Assembly: GCF_000717875.1 (NCBI RefSeq)
Contig: NZ_JOCT01000003.1
Location: forward strand, 248,001 to 312,000
DNA: 64,000 nucleotides
DNA from: Streptomyces sp. NRRL S-455
GTDB taxonomy: Bacteria; Actinomycetota; Actinomycetes; Streptomycetales; Streptomycetaceae
Reading direction: 5' to 3'
Every line of letters starts with the position of its first letter. Position 1 is the stretch's first letter. The position numbers were made by a program, and so were the translations under genes. Shown one piece after another: positions 1-7,898 of this stretch. A model generated the notes under the pieces. The model worked only from the letters and a program-made list of their open reading frames with translations, was not told the origin of the DNA and made no database searches.

Positions 1-834
1 GTGCACGGGCTCGAACATGGACGGGAACTCTCCGGACGGGTTGATGTTGCCGGAGGCGGCCACGCCGATGCCGCCGGAGACGGCCGCGGCGAGGTCGGTG
101 ATGATGTCGCCGAAGAGGTTGTCGGTGACGATGACGTCGAAGCGCTCGGGCTGGGTGACCAGATAGATGGTGGCCGCGTCGACGTGCATGTACTCGGTGG
201 TGACCTCGGGGAACTCCTCGGCCACCCTGTTGAAGACGTTCGTCCACAGATGACCCGCGAAGGTCAGCACGTTGTTCTTGTGGATCAGCGCCAGCTTCTT
301 GCGCGGGCGGGCCTGGGCACGCGCGAAGGCGTCACGGACCACGCGCTCGACACCGTAGGCCGTGTTCACGGACACCTCGGTGGCGACCTCGTGCTCGGTT
401 CCCTTGCGGATCGTGCCGCCGTTGCCGGTGTACGGGCCCTCGGTGCCCTCGCGGACCACGACGAAGTCGATCTGCGGCTCGCCGGCCAGCGGGGTGGCGA
501 CACCCGGCAGCAGCTTAGAGGGGCGCAGGTTGACGTGGTGGTCGAAGGCGAAGCGGAGCTTGAGCAGGAAGCCGCGCTCCAGGACGCCGGACGGCACGCT
601 CGGGTCGCCGATCGCGCCGAGCAGGATGGCGTCGTGCCGCTTCAGGGCGTCGAGGTCGGCGTCGGTGAGGGTCTCACCGGTGGCGTGGTAGCGCCGGGCG
701 CCGAAGTCGTACTCCTTGGTCTCCAGCTTCACATCCTGCGGAAGGACGGCGGAGAGGACCTTCAGGCCTTCGGCCACGACCTCCTGGCCGATGCCGTCAC
801 CGGGGATCACTGCGAGATTGATGCTGCGAGACAT
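1..834 (-). CDS. leuB: 3-isopropylmalate dehydrogenase, C-terminus cut by window edge
   Basis: Oxidatively decarboxylates 3-isopropylmalate in leucine biosynthesis, NAD-dependent, cytoplasmic. The 278 codons present begin [20 protein letters not shown], the classic isopropylmalate dehydrogenase N-terminus. They continue through the substrate/NAD segments [32 protein letters not shown] and the metal-binding stretch [15 protein letters not shown], and stop at FEPVH at base 1. Family members are about 345-350 residues, so about 70 C-terminal residues lie outside the window. The ATG at 834 was chosen because homologues start exactly there. It is divergent from the phosphoesterase at 989, with 154 bases between them. 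Assignment is firm. Confidence 0.96.
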   Translation of the reverse strand, partial: MSRSINLAVIPGDGIGQEVVAEGLKVLSAVLPQDVKLETKEYDFGARRYHATGETLTDADLDALKRHDAILLGAIGDPSVPSGVLERGFLLKLRFAFDHHVNLRPSKLLPGVATPLAGEPQIDFVVVREGTEGPYTGNGGTIRKGTEHEVATEVSVNTAYGVERVVRDAFARAQARPRKKLALIHKNNVLTFAGHLWTNVFNRVAEEFPEVTTEYMHVDAATIYLVTQPERFDVIVTDNLFGDIITDLAAAVSGGIGVAASGNINPSGEFPSMFEPVH

Positions 835-988
835 GCGGGCACCCTACTCCTCGTCCCATGGGATGACACAGGCTGTCCGTGATGCGGACAGGAAGCGGGC
901 ACCCGCTCGGCGGACCGCACGCGGCCGACGGTTTCCGTTCACCCGTACGTGTTGCGGCCGTTGGGCTCCGCTGGGAAGTTCACTCGAC

Positions 989-2557
989 ATGGAGATCCCT
1001 CACTTCGGCATCCCGCCCGAGCTCGCCCGCCGGATGAGCATGGCCGAACAGCACGAGTACCTGCGGACGCGACTGTCCCGGCGCCGCACGCTGGTGACGG
1101 CGGGCGCGGTGGCGGGTGGCCTGCTGACCGGCTGTTCCGGCTCGGGACCGGGCGGCTCCACGCCGACCGGGAGTCCGTCGCCGAGCACGTCGAAGGTTCC
1201 GGGCCCCTTCATCGCCCCCTTCGGCCGCCATCTCGCCTTCGGCGCCGACCCGAAGACGCAGATGCGGATCTCCTGGCAGGTGCCGTTCGCGGTGAGGAAG
1301 CCGTACGTCCGCATCGGCCTGCGCCCCGACGACCTCGGCCGCAGGATCGAGGCCGAGCTGCGCGATCTGCGTACCCCGGAGCTGAAGGGCGTACGGGCGG
1401 CGGTCGAGCAGTACTACTCGCACGCCGCGCTGGACGGTCTGCGGCCGGACACGACCTACTACTACGGCGTCGGCCACGAGGGCTTCGACCCGGCGTCCCC
1501 GCGGCACCGTTCGACCATCACGTCCTTCCGCACGGCACCGGCGAGCCCGCCCGGGCGGTTCGTGTTCACCGCCTTCGGCGACCAGGGCGTCGGCGAGGAG
1601 GCGGCCCTCAACGACCGTCTGCTGCTGCGCCAGAACCCTGCCTTCCACCTCCACGCCGGCGACATCTGCTACGCCGACCCGACCGGCAAGGGCAAGGAGA
1701 CGGACGTCTTCGACGCCCGGCAGTGGGACCGGTTCCTCAAGCAGACCGAGCCGGTGGCCAGGTCGGTGCCCTGGATGGTGACGACGGGAAACCACGACAT
1801 GGAGGCCTGGTACTCACCGGACGGCTACGGCGGTCAACTCGCCCGCTTCTCCCTGCCGGACAGCGGCTTCGACGCCCGCACGGCCCCGGGCGTGTACGCC
1901 TTCACCTACGGCAACGTCGGCGTGGTCGCGCTGGACGCGAACGACGTGTCGTACGAGATACCCGCCAACCACGGTTACACGGAGGGGCGGCAGACGAAGT
2001 GGCTGGACCGGAAGCTCCGTGAACTACGGGCCGCCGACGACGTCGACTTCATCGTCGTCTTCTTCCACCACTGCGCCTACTCGACGTCCACGCACGCCTC
2101 CGACGGCGGAGTGCGCGCCGAGTGGCTGCCGCTGTTCGCCCAGCACCAGGTGGACCTGGTGGTGAACGGGCACAACCACGTGTACGAGCGGACCGACGCG
2201 ATCAGGAACGGCGAGGTGGGCAGGCCGGTGCCGGTCGGCGGGACGACAGATCCGAAGCGGGACGGGATCGTGTACGTCACGGCGGGCGGTGGCGGCAAAG
2301 ACCTGTACGGCTTCCCGGACGGCGTGAAGGAGAGCTACGAGGGGAGCCCCGCCGACCGCGAGTCGGTCGACACGTTCCGGTGGACCAAGTCCCGGGACAC
2401 CAGGGCGGAGTCGGTGGAGTGGTCGCGGGTGCGCTACCGGGGGTTCTCGTTCCTCTCGGTGGAGGCCGTGAGCGGCGCCGCGCCGAGGCTGAAGGTGTCG
2501 GCGCTGGCCTCGAGCGGTGAGCGGATCGACCATTTCGAGGTGCGGCGCGGGGCCTGA
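989..2557 (+). CDS. Purple acid phosphatase-like metallophosphoesterase lipoprotein
   Basis: Exported phosphoesterase of 522 residues. The N-terminus has an Arg-rich stretch (RLSRRRTLVTAG) and a lipobox LLTG-C49, suggesting Tat export and lipid anchoring. An FN3-like purple-acid-phosphatase N domain follows (residues about 75-185), then a calcineurin-type domain with all five metal motifs: FGDQG, GDICYAD, GNHDME, FFHHCAYS and GHNHVYERT. The family hydrolyses phosphomonoesters or diesters with a dinuclear metal centre; the substrate cannot be read from sequence. The frame is open to 716, but ATG 989 is preferred because it precedes a Tat/lipoprotein signal; ATG 1034 is an alternative. A stem-loop overlaps and follows the stop. 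Confidence 0.88.
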   Translation: MEIPHFGIPPELARRMSMAEQHEYLRTRLSRRRTLVTAGAVAGGLLTGCSGSGPGGSTPTGSPSPSTSKVPGPFIAPFGRHLAFGADPKTQMRISWQVPFAVRKPYVRIGLRPDDLGRRIEAELRDLRTPELKGVRAAVEQYYSHAALDGLRPDTTYYYGVGHEGFDPASPRHRSTITSFRTAPASPPGRFVFTAFGDQGVGEEAALNDRLLLRQNPAFHLHAGDICYADPTGKGKETDVFDARQWDRFLKQTEPVARSVPWMVTTGNHDMEAWYSPDGYGGQLARFSLPDSGFDARTAPGVYAFTYGNVGVVALDANDVSYEIPANHGYTEGRQTKWLDRKLRELRAADDVDFIVVFFHHCAYSTSTHASDGGVRAEWLPLFAQHQVDLVVNGHNHVYERTDAIRNGEVGRPVPVGGTTDPKRDGIVYVTAGGGGKDLYGFPDGVKESYEGSPADRESVDTFRWTKSRDTRAESVEWSRVRYRGFSFLSVEAVSGAAPRLKVSALASSGERIDHFEVRRGA

Positions 2558-2570
2558 GACCCCGCACCGC
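2542..2570. terminator. Stem-loop after the phosphoesterase
   Basis: Arms GCGGCGCGGGG (2542-2552) and CCCCGCACCGC (2560-2570) pair with one mismatch around a 7-base loop that contains the stop codon. It lies between convergent genes ending at 2557 and 2611 and may end transcription from both sides. No U-run is present, as is common in Streptomyces. Confidence 0.5.
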
Positions 2571-2610
2571 GCCTCGTCGGGTGCGGCTCCCGGATCAGGG
2601 GCGGTGCGGC

Positions 2611-2742
2611 TCAGTGGCCGGTGGATCCGCCGTTGTCCCTGCGGTCGAGGGCACGCTGGAGTGCGGCGGCGGCGTTCTTGCGGTCGGACTCGCTCGTACG
2701 GGAGACGTGGCGGACTCGGCGGCGGACGGTCGTCTCGGCCAT
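2611..2742 (-). CDS. Small basic conserved-type protein, 43 aa
   Basis: Encodes 43 residues beginning MAETTVRRRVRHVSRTSES and ending RALDRRDNGGSTGH. It is strongly basic with a predicted helical middle (RKNAAAALQRALDRR). The start is supported by an AAGGAG ribosome site seven bases upstream of ATG 2742. There is no signal peptide or membrane segment. It is convergent with the phosphoesterase, and its upstream side is a 246-base gap holding an imperfect palindrome at 2925-2942. Function is not recognised; it resembles the short unnamed proteins found beside core genes in Streptomyces. Confidence 0.65.
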   Translation of the reverse strand: MAETTVRRRVRHVSRTSESDRKNAAAALQRALDRRDNGGSTGH

Positions 2743-2988
2743 GGGAAATCGACTCCTTCGACAGCGTGGAGCGCGGAGAGAGATACGAGACGCCGGAGGG
2801 GGCGGGGAGCGGTGCCGCAGGGGTTGCCTGCACGGGGCCCGGCTCACGACCGCCATTCGCTTGGTCGAGCGAGACGTTCGGCTTCTACAAAAGTAAGGGA
2901 GGCCGGAGCGTCTGTCTGCACAATTACTCGGACTTCCTACTATCTGAGACGGTGGACTGGGTCACACCGTGCTGACCTGCGGCGATTC

Positions 2989-3531
2989 CTAGAGCACATC
3001 ACCGTCGCGCCAGTCGAAGACGAGTTCCTGAGCGGGGTCGAGCGGACCTGCGAGGCCGGTCCGGACGTACGTGCTGTCCTCTTCCTCCGGCAGGCGGACG
3101 ATGCCGTCCCGGGGGCTGAGGGCGTGCACCTCCCCGCGCCACAGCCGCCAGCCGCGGGAGGTGTAGAGCCGGGCGCCGGCGTCGCTGGCGGAGAGGGCGC
3201 CGAGATCGTAGGCGCGGTCGACGACGCGTTCCAGTTCCGCCATGACCTGACCGCCGAGGCCGGTGCCGCGGGCGTCGGCGCGTACCGCGACGTTCTCGAC
3301 GTACCCGGTCCGCAGCCACCGGCCGCGGTGCCGCACCCGGCGCATCACGACCGCCCCGTGCGCGGCCAGCCCCGAGGCGTCGTACACGAGGGTGTGCATG
3401 CCTCCGAGGCCGTGGTCCCAGTCCTCGTCGCTGAAGTCGCCGTCGAAAGCGGCGTCCAGGAGGTCCCGCACGGCGCGGAGGTCGGCGGGGGTGAGGTCGG
3501 CGGTGTGGGCGGAGTGCGCTCGGGTGGTCAT
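2989..3531 (-). CDS. AAC(2')-I family aminoglycoside acetyltransferase-like protein (possible independent start inside the fusion)
   Basis: A 180-residue GNAT protein matching the length and motif order of mycobacterial AAC(2')-Ic (181 aa): AFDGDFSDEDWDHGLGGMH, GYVENVAVRADARGTGLG (acetyl-CoA P-loop), LGALSASDAGARLYTSRGW and the C-terminal DWRDGDV. The family acetylates the 2'-amino group of aminoglycosides, and in mycobacteria may also act on cell-wall or small-molecule amines. It is entered separately because ATG 3531 is exactly where family members start, so the gene could be translated alone. No good Shine-Dalgarno is visible before it. A weak -10-like CATACT lies 9 bases upstream, compatible with a leaderless transcript. 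Same strand and frame as pruA. Confidence 0.7.
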   Translation of the reverse strand: MTTRAHSAHTADLTPADLRAVRDLLDAAFDGDFSDEDWDHGLGGMHTLVYDASGLAAHGAVVMRRVRHRGRWLRTGYVENVAVRADARGTGLGGQVMAELERVVDRAYDLGALSASDAGARLYTSRGWRLWRGEVHALSPRDGIVRLPEEEDSTYVRTGLAGPLDPAQELVFDWRDGDVL

Positions 3532-5175
3532 CGGCCCAGTATGCGAACGGGCCGGGTGGCTCTCGACCGGTTCGACGCTGCCCGCACGGTCCGGTGACAC
3601 GCCGGCGGGCCGGGTCGTACGACCCTTCTGCGGGGCACCGGCCTTGTCGTTGGTGCCGGAGGCGCGGCCGCCGCCGAAGGGCTGCTGGCCGACGACGGCA
3701 CCGGTCGACTTGTCGTTGATGTAGAAGTTGCCGGCCGCGTAGCGGAGCTTGTCCGCCGTGTAGGCCGCCGCCGCGCGGTCGTTCGCGATGACCGAGCCGG
3801 TGAGGGCGTAGTCGGAGACGGACTCCATCTGCGTGAGCATCTCGTCGTACTTGTCGTCCTCGTAGACGTGCACGGCGATGATCGGGCCGAAGTACTCGGT
3901 GCGGAAGACCTCGTTCTCCGGGTCGTTGCACTCGATGACCGTGGGGCGGACGAAGTAGCCCTCGGAGTCGTCGTAGGTGCCGCCCGCGACGATCGTGCAG
4001 GTGGCGTCCTCCTTGGCGCGGTCGATGGCGGCCTTGTTCTTGGCGAAGGCACGCTCGTCGATGACGGCGCCGATGAAGTTCGACAGGTCGGTGACGTCAC
4101 CCATCTTGATGCCGTCGACCTCCGCGGCGAATTCCTCCTTGAAGCCGGAGTTCCAGAGGGAGGCGGGGATGTACGCCCGGGACGTGGCGCTGCACTTCTG
4201 GCCCTGGTACTCGAAGGCACCCCGGGTGAGCGCCGTCTTCAGGATCGCCGGGTCGGCGGACGGGTGGGCGACGAGGAAGTCCTTGCCGCCGGTCTCGCCG
4301 ACCAGACGCGGGTAGGTGCGGTACTTCTCGATGTTGTTGCCGACCGTCTTCCACAGGTACTGGAAGGTCTTGGTCGAGCCGGTGAAGTGGATGCCGGCGA
4401 GGTCGCGGTGCTCCAGGGCGACCTTGGAGACCTCGATGCCGTCGCCGGTGACGAGGTTGATGACGCCCTTGGGCAGACCGGCCTCCTCCAGCAGCTGCAT
4501 CAGCAGCACGGCGGCGTGGGTCTGCGTCGGGGACGGCTTCCACACCACGACGTTGCCCATCAGGGCCGGGGCCGTCGGCAGGTTGCCCGCGATGGCGGTG
4601 AAGTTGAAGGGCGTGATCGCGTAGACGAAGCCCTCCAGCGGGCGGTGGTCCAGACGGTTCCAGACGCCCGGGGAGTTGGCCGGGGGCTGCTCGGCGAGGA
4701 GCTTGCGGGCGTAGGAGACGTTGAAGCGCCAGAAGTCGATCAGCTCGCAGGGCGTGTCGATCTCGGCCTGCTGGGCGGTCTTGGACTGGCCGAGCATGGT
4801 GGAGGCGGCGAGCGTCTCGCGCCACGGCCCGGACAGCAGCTCGGCGGCGCGCAGGATGATCGCGGCGCGGTCGTCGAAGGACAGGGCGCGCCAGGCGGGC
4901 GCGGCGGCCAGGGCCGCGTCGATGGCGTCCTGGGCGTCCTGCTGCGTGGCGTTGCGGTACGTGCCCAGCACGGCCTGGTGGTTGTGCGGCTGCACGACCT
5001 GGAAGGCCTCACCGCCGCCCATCCGCTTCTCACCGCCGATGGTGCAGGGCAGGTCGACGGGGTTGTCGGCCAGCTCCTTCAGCCTGGCCTCCAGCCGGGC
5101 ACGCTCGGGCGAGCCGGGGGCGTAGCCGTGCACCGGCTCGTTGACGGGGGTGGGGACCTGGGTCACAGCGTCCAT
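2989..5175 (-). CDS. pruA: P5C dehydrogenase, C-truncated, fused in frame to AAC(2')-like acetyltransferase
   Basis: Residues 1-516 are 1-pyrroline-5-carboxylate dehydrogenase, which oxidises glutamate semialdehyde to glutamate in proline breakdown. The catalytic Cys is in FEYQGQKCSATSR, the general base Glu in LVGETGGKDF, and the late motif is QQPFGGGRASGTNDKAGAPQ. Family proteins are about 543 residues and continue with a conserved tail after GAPQ (usually N-L-x-R-W-...-IKET). Here that tail of about 27 residues is missing. The frame instead reads about 32 low-complexity residues and then a complete 180-aa acetyltransferase domain (549-728). ATG 5175 has an AAGGAG site. It lies 55 bases after the proline dehydrogenase start region's operon partner... 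the two genes share strand and pathway, with proline dehydrogenase stop at 5230 upstream. Whether one 728-aa protein or two proteins are made cannot be told from sequence. Confidence 0.88.
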   Translation of the reverse strand: MDAVTQVPTPVNEPVHGYAPGSPERARLEARLKELADNPVDLPCTIGGEKRMGGGEAFQVVQPHNHQAVLGTYRNATQQDAQDAIDAALAAAPAWRALSFDDRAAIILRAAELLSGPWRETLAASTMLGQSKTAQQAEIDTPCELIDFWRFNVSYARKLLAEQPPANSPGVWNRLDHRPLEGFVYAITPFNFTAIAGNLPTAPALMGNVVVWKPSPTQTHAAVLLMQLLEEAGLPKGVINLVTGDGIEVSKVALEHRDLAGIHFTGSTKTFQYLWKTVGNNIEKYRTYPRLVGETGGKDFLVAHPSADPAILKTALTRGAFEYQGQKCSATSRAYIPASLWNSGFKEEFAAEVDGIKMGDVTDLSNFIGAVIDERAFAKNKAAIDRAKEDATCTIVAGGTYDDSEGYFVRPTVIECNDPENEVFRTEYFGPIIAVHVYEDDKYDEMLTQMESVSDYALTGSVIANDRAAAAYTADKLRYAAGNFYINDKSTGAVVGQQPFGGGRASGTNDKAGAPQKGRTTRPAGVSPDRAGSVEPVESHPARSHTGPMTTRAHSAHTADLTPADLRAVRDLLDAAFDGDFSDEDWDHGLGGMHTLVYDASGLAAHGAVVMRRVRHRGRWLRTGYVENVAVRADARGTGLGGQVMAELERVVDRAYDLGALSASDAGARLYTSRGWRLWRGEVHALSPRDGIVRLPEEEDSTYVRTGLAGPLDPAQELVFDWRDGDVL
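3612..3625. repeat. Perfect 14-bp palindrome at the pruA/acetyltransferase junction
   Basis: GGGTCGTACGACCC is identical on both strands. It begins only a few bases after the last codon recognisable as P5C dehydrogenase and about 80 bases before the acetyltransferase ATG. It could be a regulator operator of the original intergenic region or a recombination scar. Confidence 0.6.
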
Positions 5176-5229
5176 GGTTTCCGTAACTCCTTACTGAGCG
5201 GTGGTTCGGTCTCAGCCCGTGAAGAGCTG

Positions 5230-6210
5230 TCAGCCCTTGGTGAGCATCGAGCGGGCGAAGAAGCGCAGGTTGGCCGGCTTCTCCGCGAGACGCCTCATGA
5301 AGTAGCCGTACCAGTCGGTGCCGTAGGCGGTGTACACGCGCATGCGGTGCCCCTCGGCGGCGAGGCGCGACTGCTCGTCGCCGCGGATGCCGTAGAGCAT
5401 CTGGAACTCGTACTCGTCGAGCTTTCGCCCGGCCTGGTGGGCGAGCTCCTGGCCGATGGCGATCAGGCGGGGGTCGTGGGAGCCGATCATCGGGTACCCC
5501 TCCCCTTGCATCAACGTCCGGAGGATCCGGACGTATGCCCGGTCGATCTCGTGTTTGTCCTGGTACGCGACCGAGGCGGGCTCCTTGTACGCGCCCTTGA
5601 CCAGCCGTACCCGGCTGCCGTTCCCGGCGAGGCGGCGGGCGTCGGCCTCGGTGCGGAAGAGGTAGGCCTGGATGACGCAGCCGGTCTCCGGGAAGTCCTT
5701 CCGCAGCTCCTCGTGGATGGCGAACATCGAGTCGAGGGTGGTGTGGTCCTCGGCGTCCAGGGTGACCGTGGTGCCGATCTCGGCGGCTGCCTCGACGACC
5801 GGGCGGATGTTCTTCAGGGCCAGCTCGTGGCCGTCCTGGAATGTGGGGGTGGGCCCGGAGGGCCCATCGAACAGGGCGGTGGTGGGCGACGGGAGGGCCT
5901 GCCCGAACATCGACAGCTTCACCGACATCTCGGCGCGGGTGCCGAGCTCCAGCGGTTTCAGGCGGTCGATCAGCTCCAGGTAGGCGTCCCGGGCGGCGGC
6001 CGCCTGGGCGGGGCTGGTGATGTCCTCCCCGACGACGTCCAGCGTCAGTTCCAGACCCTGCTCGGCGAGCCTCCGGATGACCGGGACGATGTCCTCGACG
6101 TCCTCGCCCGGGATGAAGCGGTCGACGACCTGCTTGGTCACCGGGGCCGCCGAGACCAGGCGTCGCATCCGGTCGCTGCGAGACGCGGCGAGAATCACGG
6201 GACCCAGCAC
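5230..6210 (-). CDS. pruB: Proline dehydrogenase (monofunctional, FAD)
   Basis: Oxidises proline to pyrroline-5-carboxylate, the first step of proline use; the product goes to the neighbouring P5C dehydrogenase. The protein is 326 residues. FAD/substrate barrel motifs are LTLDVVGEDITSP, EMSVKLSMFGQ, TVTLDAEDHTTLDS, CVIQAYLFRTEADA, RLVKGAYKEP, MIGSHDPRLI, EFQMLYGIRG and RVYTAYGTDWYGYFMRRLAEK. It is slightly longer than usual (about 308 aa) because of roughly 19 extra residues after KLSMFGQALP, rich in Pro, Thr and Gly. The GTG at 6210 is preceded by a perfect GGAGGT at good spacing. It is the first gene of a two-gene unit with pruA and is divergent from the PucR-like regulator, which probably controls it. 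Confidence 0.93.
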   Translation of the reverse strand: MLGPVILAASRSDRMRRLVSAAPVTKQVVDRFIPGEDVEDIVPVIRRLAEQGLELTLDVVGEDITSPAQAAAARDAYLELIDRLKPLELGTRAEMSVKLSMFGQALPSPTTALFDGPSGPTPTFQDGHELALKNIRPVVEAAAEIGTTVTLDAEDHTTLDSMFAIHEELRKDFPETGCVIQAYLFRTEADARRLAGNGSRVRLVKGAYKEPASVAYQDKHEIDRAYVRILRTLMQGEGYPMIGSHDPRLIAIGQELAHQAGRKLDEYEFQMLYGIRGDEQSRLAAEGHRMRVYTAYGTDWYGYFMRRLAEKPANLRFFARSMLTKG

Positions 6211-6400
6211 GGGGCACCTCCAGAGCACAACCAACGGATGGCCGGATCCCGGGCGGATGACGCTTCGGATACGGCGCGGAGAACCACCGTGAAACCTAAG
6301 GATCCCTCCGATCGTCGGCCATCGACAGCTGTCACGCATTCGTGCCGCAGATCTCAGACAGATGTATGAAGGCACCCCTGTGGTGCGCGACAATGCCGGG

Positions 6401-7777
6401 ATGACGTCGGAACACAGGGGCGACTACGAGGAGCTGGTCGACGAGATCTCGGAGCTGCTCGGCGCGCCCGCGACGCTGGAGAACCGGGACTTCGAGCTGA
6501 TCGCCTTCGGCGCGTACGACAGTGAGGGCGACCTCGATCCGTCGGCCCTGGACCCGGTGCGCACCCGCTCGATCCTCACCCGCCGCTCGACGGCGGCCGT
6601 GCGGGCGTGGTTCGAGGGCTTCGGCATCACGCGCGCTTCCGGCCCGGTGCGGATTCCGCCGACGCCGGAGGCCGGGGTGCACCGGGGGCGGATCTGCCTG
6701 CCCGTGCGGCACCGGGGCGTGGTCCACGGCTATGTCTGGCTCCTGGACGACGATCCGGGACCGAGCGACGACCAGCTGTCCGCCGCCATGCTGGTCACCG
6801 CCCGCATCGGCGCACTGCTCGCGGACGAGGCCCAGCACGGGGCCGACCTCAGCCGTGAACTGCGGGCGGTCCTCACGGCCGAGCGCGGCTGGCAGCGGGA
6901 CATGGCGATCGCGGAGCTCCGCACCGCCCTCGGCACCCGCGCCGACGGCCCGCACACGGTGGTGTGCGTCGCGCCCTGGCCGTCGGCGGATCCGGACGAC
7001 GCGCCCTCGGTCCGAGCGGTGCCGGGAGCGACGGCGCTGTGCACGCTGCCGTGGGGAGCGACGGACCAGTGCGTGGCGGCGCTGATCCGCTTGCGCTCGC
7101 CGGACGTCCTGACTCCGGCGACGACGGCGGCGGGGCGGCTGCTGGAGCGGGCGGGTGGGGGGAGCGGGCCAGGCGGCACACCGGGGGGACCGCCGGGCGG
7201 CACCTCGGGCGGAGGGGCCACCGGGGGCGTACGCGGAGCCTCCTCCGGCGCGCCGCGCGGCGCGGGCGGTCCGGCCTCTCGCGGCACGGTCGGCGGACCG
7301 GTCGGCGCCACCTCGCGCGGCCCCTCACGCGGACCGGCGAGTGTCACCCCACACGGCCCCTCACGCGGACCGTCCGCAGGTGTCGCCACTCCCCGCTCCG
7401 GCCTCGCCGAGCTGGGAACCGCCTGGTGGGAGGCGTCTGCGGCGGCACGGGCGGCGCTGGCCGAGACGCGGCTGGGCCCGGTCGCGCGGTGGTCGTCGAT
7501 CGGCCCGTTCCGGCTGCTGACCGCGCTGCCGCCGGACGTGGCCCGGGATCCCGTCGTGGACGCCCTCGTCTCCCCCGGCCGGCAGGAGCTCGCCCGTACC
7601 GCCGAGGTCTACCTCGACTGCGCCGGCCAGGCCGCCCGCACCGCCGCCGAGCTGGGCATCCACCGCCAGACCCTCTACTACCGACTGGCCCGGATCGAGA
7701 AGCTCACCGGCCTCGACCTGGACGACGGAGAGGACCGCCTGCTGCTGCACATGGCCCTGAAGGCACACCGGCTCTGA
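6401..7777 (+). CDS. PucR/CdaR-type transcriptional regulator with Gly-Pro-rich linker
   Basis: A 458-aa probable activator of the divergent proline genes. The N-terminal half is GAF-like (residues about 1-160). The C-terminus carries the PucR helix-turn-helix [19 protein letters not shown] followed by [10 protein letters not shown]. Between them, residues about 250-330 are a low-complexity tract of Gly, Pro, Ser, Thr and Arg ([14 protein letters not shown] type) that is not part of either domain. ATG 6401 fits the family N-terminus ([20 protein letters not shown]); ATG 6362 is an in-frame alternative. In Streptomyces a regulator of this family sits beside the proline catabolic genes, and the family usually senses a pathway metabolite. 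The regulatory target here is inferred from position. Confidence 0.85.
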   Translation: MTSEHRGDYEELVDEISELLGAPATLENRDFELIAFGAYDSEGDLDPSALDPVRTRSILTRRSTAAVRAWFEGFGITRASGPVRIPPTPEAGVHRGRICLPVRHRGVVHGYVWLLDDDPGPSDDQLSAAMLVTARIGALLADEAQHGADLSRELRAVLTAERGWQRDMAIAELRTALGTRADGPHTVVCVAPWPSADPDDAPSVRAVPGATALCTLPWGATDQCVAALIRLRSPDVLTPATTAAGRLLERAGGGSGPGGTPGGPPGGTSGGGATGGVRGASSGAPRGAGGPASRGTVGGPVGATSRGPSRGPASVTPHGPSRGPSAGVATPRSGLAELGTAWWEASAAARAALAETRLGPVARWSSIGPFRLLTALPPDVARDPVVDALVSPGRQELARTAEVYLDCAGQAARTAAELGIHRQTLYYRLARIEKLTGLDLDDGEDRLLLHMALKAHRL

Positions 7778-7829
7778 GGACCTGCCCGGCCCTCCGGGTG
7801 ACCGGCTCCCCATGTGATCCAAACGGCAA

Positions 7830-7858
7830 TTGTTGAAAACGATTATCAATGCTACGGT
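7830..7858 (+). promoter_or_regulatory. Promoter with Zur-like box in its spacer
   Basis: A -35 TTGTTG (7830-7835) and a -10 TACGGT (7853-7858) are 17 bases apart. The interrupted palindrome TGAAAACGATTATCA (7834-7848) fills the spacer. It closely resembles the actinobacterial zinc-uptake-regulator box (TGAAAATGATTTTCA type). Binding there would block RNA polymerase when zinc is sufficient. The GTG of the solute-binding protein follows 40 bases downstream. Confidence 0.68.
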
Positions 7859-7898
7859 CGGCGCATCCCATTGACCACCCCTTTACCCGGAGGGTCCC

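Noticed and set aside
3868..6369. Long plus-strand ORF of about 830 codons opposite pruA and proline dehydrogenase
   Set aside because: Antisense shadow of GC-rich genes; translated sequence is Val/Gly/Asp/Arg-rich with no domain, and the minus strand carries clear enzymes.
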